Assembly: GCA_021029095.1 (NCBI GenBank)
Contig: JAJOHG010000003.1
Coordinates: 682,001-746,000 of the forward strand
DNA length: 64,000 nt
Direction of reading: 5' to 3'
Origin: Phellopilus nigrolimitatus
Taxonomy: Eukaryota > Basidiomycota > Agaricomycetes > Hymenochaetales > Hymenochaetaceae
Position numbers and translations under genes: made by a program. Positions 61,601 to 64,000 of the stretch are shown one piece after another. Each line of letters begins with the position of its first letter. Positions within the stretch are counted from its first letter, which is position 1. The notes beneath the pieces are model-generated. The model did not search any database and was not told the origin of the DNA. It was given only the letters and a program-made list of their open reading frames with translations.

Positions 61601-61921
61601 GGGCGGACACTTTCCGTATGCGCGGGCTTCTCCCTCCATTGACGTTAGATGATTGGCGGAGGAGGTGTGGACGATTGAGGTGGGTGCTAGAGAGACTGGC
61701 AGTGCTCGGGGAAGCACGTGGGCTGTCGAGGTAGTCATTGTCAACAAAGTATTCGGCATTCAAGGCATGCGCAAAGGCTTCGATGTGGCTACAGCGGCTG
61801 AACATCAGAAGAAAGGCGACAAACAAGAATTATTATCTTGCCTTTCGTCCACGTAGTTAGCTTGCAGCTCAGAGTACACGTCTTCATCTGGTAAACCGAT
61901 GTTGTCCGACACAGTCGGCAT
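58644..61921 (-). CDS. Patatin-like triacylglycerol lipase (TGL3/4/5 type)
   Basis: These lipid-droplet lipases release fatty acids from triacylglycerol with a Ser-Asp dyad. Exon 1 (61842-61921, MPTVSDNIGLPDEDVYSELQ) joins exon 2 (from 61788, SHIEAFAHALNAEYFVDNDY) across a GC-AG intron. A short hydrophobic segment follows (RWPLL... FLFIFFEFGMYV), then MKLRAARTYEEWKEAARALD. The patatin core shows LCLSGGASFGYYHFGVLKAF (oxyanion loop, intron-split), the nucleophile block LSATSAGGIVAAL, WSAIIASAAVPGILNPVVLM, and the catalytic Asp in FKDGSLRVDIPLQSLNHYFN with VNPHVHLFF after it. The lipase box reads A-T-S-A-G, where G-x-S-x-G is usual. A disordered C-terminal tail of about 200 residues ends at 58644. 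The estimated length is near 870 residues. Confidence 0.92.
61789..61841 (-). other. GC-AG intron 1 of the lipase gene
   Basis: On the minus strand the donor reads AAAG|gcaaga and the acceptor ctgtag|CCAC. This keeps the frame between DE and SHIEAF across 53 bp. No GT donor gives the same join. Confidence 0.65.
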
Positions 61922-62159
61922 CGAGTTTGATAGCCAATGTTAGCTAAGAAAAGAATATCGAAGGGTATCACAGCGAGACGGAAAAGAAGTGTAGTTGTAA
62001 AGTGGCCACTGAAGGGAGGTTGGGCAAGCGTCGGGCAAGCGTGAAGCGTGACCGCTTACGGGAACTCTCGCTGACGTCATAATGTAGCCACAATTGTTGT
62101 ACATACTGTCTGACACTCGTAAATAGAACTTGGAAAAAATACAAAGCTACAGGAAACGG

Positions 62160-64000
62160 TCAACTACGAGTCCGTGCGTTGAACACCTCCGTCTGTCGGA
62201 AATTGTTGATGTGGACTTCGCTGTCAAGCATCATCTGCGAACTCGTTCAATCCCGATAAGTTTTACGACTAGAAATCATGCATTCACCTCTTCCGCCATC
62301 ACATAAATGTCCGAGTTCGGCCGGTTGTACATCAACGAATTTGCGAACATCAAGTAGATGTCACGTTGATATTCACTCGATGAGCTTGTCGCGCCGTCTC
62401 GTACTCGGTTCTTAACTGTCTTCAAATCCATTGGCCGTTTCACGATGTCGTGGTAGTCGGGTGCCTCCGAGGGTTTGATAGGATTGTGGAAGATCGTCCC
62501 GTTGCGATGTGCAGAGATTTGAGAATGAAGCATATAAATAACGTTTTGGAAGCGCTTCCGTTCTGAAACGCTTATTTAACTACAAAGTGCATGGATAGAA
62601 AATGTTGGCGAACCTTTTGAGTTTTTCGGCCCAGAAATCATCGCAGATGGCGTGGCGGGTGACTCCGCGTCGTCGACAGGCTCGGACTCCTCTCTCAGCT
62701 TCTTTTTGTCCCTCGAAGAATCAGACGTGACACCGTCTACTTCTGATGCCCTTCGTTTCGCTACAAAAAGGCAGATATAAATAGCATCGATAGAAAGAAG
62801 AAAGAAAAAAAAAAGGGGGGGGGGGGGATTTGTTTACCTTCACTTCGCCCAGTGGGCGTAGGTGTAGACTCATGCGAAGCCCTCTGAGAAGCTTCGCCTT
62901 CGCGAGAAGCTGATTGGTCAGAGGTCTCTTCATCCACATTGGTATGAATATGCTCGGCTGCCTCAGCCGTTTCCGCATCGATCGTTTCTTCATCTTGTAC
63001 CTCTTGTGAATTCTGTAGTCTTACCTGGACCTCCTCTCGCTCATCCTCGCTTTTCTCGTGTTCGTCGACAGCGGGTTCAGTGACCCTTGATGGTGATTCT
63101 TGACTTGCCCTCGAGTGAGGTTTCTCTCTGGGCCTTGATGCTCTCGAAGAAAATTCCTCGGGAATAGGAGAAGGAGAGAGTGCTGGCTGTCTGACACCTG
63201 TTGATGATTGTTCTTCATGCTCCTTCTCCTCTTCCCCTTCAAGCTCCGCCTCCAGCTCCTTCTCCTTCTCCTCAAGTTCGTTCTCTTCCTCCTCTTCCTC
63301 CTCTTCCTCCTCATCTTCCTCATCCTCATCCTCTTCCACGTTCTCCTCCTCCTCCTCCTCCTCCTCTTCCTCTTCCTCTTCCTCCCCCTCCCCCTCCTCT
63401 TTCTCGACCGAACCTTCGTCCCCTTTGATATTAACAAGCTGATCTTTTACTTTGTCTTGAACAGCCAATAACTCTGATTCTTCACGAGGAGATGCACGTA
63501 TAGGTGATGACACATCCATGGGTACCTCACCATCTGAGTCCTCTTCTTGCGTTGTCGCCAGGCCACCACTGGCACTTTCCTGGAAATGACGGTTCTCTTC
63601 AGTACTGAACTGTGGTACTGGTAATTAAGAAATCATCTCACCACGTGTGTATCAACCGCTGGTGTTTGGCTTCGCAAAGGCGTTTCTGGTCGTTCGCTCG
63701 TCTTCCGAATAGCCATTGGAAAAAGGCGATAAACATAGCGAAGAGCACGCACCTTAGTCCTAACATCGTCCTCATCATCAGCTGCAGCTTCTTGACCTTC
63801 AGACATATATGTCAGCGTCCTGCTCTTAGATAGGCGACAAAAGGAGAGTAGGATGAAAGACGAGTAACTCACCAATCTGACTGGTCGAAGAGAATATATC
63901 CAACGAGACATCTGCGCCACTCAGCTTGGCCAGTATTCTGCCATCCCATTTACCAGCACGTATATCATCAATCTCCGTGGCTATTGTTCTGCCGTGTGGA
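62160..64000 (-). CDS. Bromodomain protein (BRD8-like), 3' part
   Basis: The C-terminal exons encode a bromodomain, which reads acetyl-lysine on histones: SKRFQNVIYMLHSQISAHRN, GTIFHNPIKPSEAPDYHDIV, KRPMDLKTVKNRVRDGATSS, YQRDIYLMFANSLMYNRPNS and DIYVMAEEMMLDSE, ending FNARTRS at the TGA at 62160. The acetyl-lysine Asn of the YNRP loop is present. Upstream is a Glu-rich low-complexity stretch of about 100 residues (63220-63420) and Ser/Pro-rich sequence. Before that come conserved exons from the right edge: WDGRILAKLSGADVSLDIF and DVRTKVRALRYVYRLFPMAI. The layout resembles BRD8, a subunit of NuA4/TIP60-type complexes. The 5' end lies beyond the window. Confidence 0.85.
63225..63420. repeat. 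TCC/TTC-rich microsatellite coding for poly-Glu
   Basis: The plus strand is almost pure pyrimidine, mostly ctc and ttc triplets; in the minus-strand gene this reads as long Glu runs. Plus-strand frames across it (hydrophobic Leu/Phe or poly-Pro) are artefacts. Confidence 0.9.

Noticed and set aside
63201..63471. Poly-Pro and poly-Leu/Phe plus-strand frames
   Set aside because: They are the antisense of the poly-Glu tract in the bromodomain gene.

Overview
The window is nuclear DNA of a filamentous fungus, most likely a mushroom-forming basidiomycete (Agaricomycetes). Almost every gene is cut by many short introns (about 47-80 bp, GT...AG). Genes are dense, about 26 in 64 kb, and sit on both strands with no operons. 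The set includes UDP-glucuronate decarboxylase, a COP9 signalosome subunit, an intron-rich THO2 and an expanded Rab, which fits Basidiomycota better than budding yeasts. The species cannot be named from the sequence. I saw no plasmid, phage, CRISPR array or rRNA, and no convincing tRNA.

Left part (1-24.8 kb). The 3' end of GTP cyclohydrolase I (+) faces a large THO2 mRNA-export gene (-). Then come a proline-rich unknown gene (-), ribosomal protein L3 (+, two micro-exons), an AMMECR1-family gene (+), a mitochondrial PPR protein (-), a frame-broken ASCH-like gene (+), an alpha/beta hydrolase (-), ribosomal protein eS7 (+) and a Rab GTPase with a large insertion (+).

Middle (24.8-50.1 kb). A gene-poor, partly pyrimidine-rich stretch leads to a 789-bp terminal-inverted-repeat element flanked by TA. 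Its right end lies about 115 bp upstream of the RBX1 start codon. Then follow CstF-64/RNA15 (-), a cytochrome P450 (+), exosome subunit RRP46 (+), bystin/ENP1 (-), UXS1 (+), CSN4 (+), a CTK1/CDK12 kinase with a long RS-rich N-terminus (-), a DCAF-type WD40 protein (-) and vacuolar proteinase A (-).

Right part (50.2-64 kb). A possible 85-residue unknown protein (-) precedes the most unusual gene here: a 13-exon gene (+, 50996-55913) predicted to encode about 1405 residues. It has three kinds of internal repeat. One is a YP-x-F-D-[LI]-Y-P motif in which nearly every intron splits the same tyrosine codon after its first base. Then come a PUG-domain protein (-), a fructosamine/ketosamine kinase (+), a patatin-like triacylglycerol lipase (-, with a GC-AG intron) and a bromodomain protein (-) that runs off the right edge.

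Most genes are unrelated housekeeping neighbours. Two themes recur: RNA and ribosome biogenesis (RPL3, eS7, ENP1, RRP46, THO2, CstF-64, CTK1) and the cullin-RING ubiquitin system (RBX1, CSN4, a DCAF).
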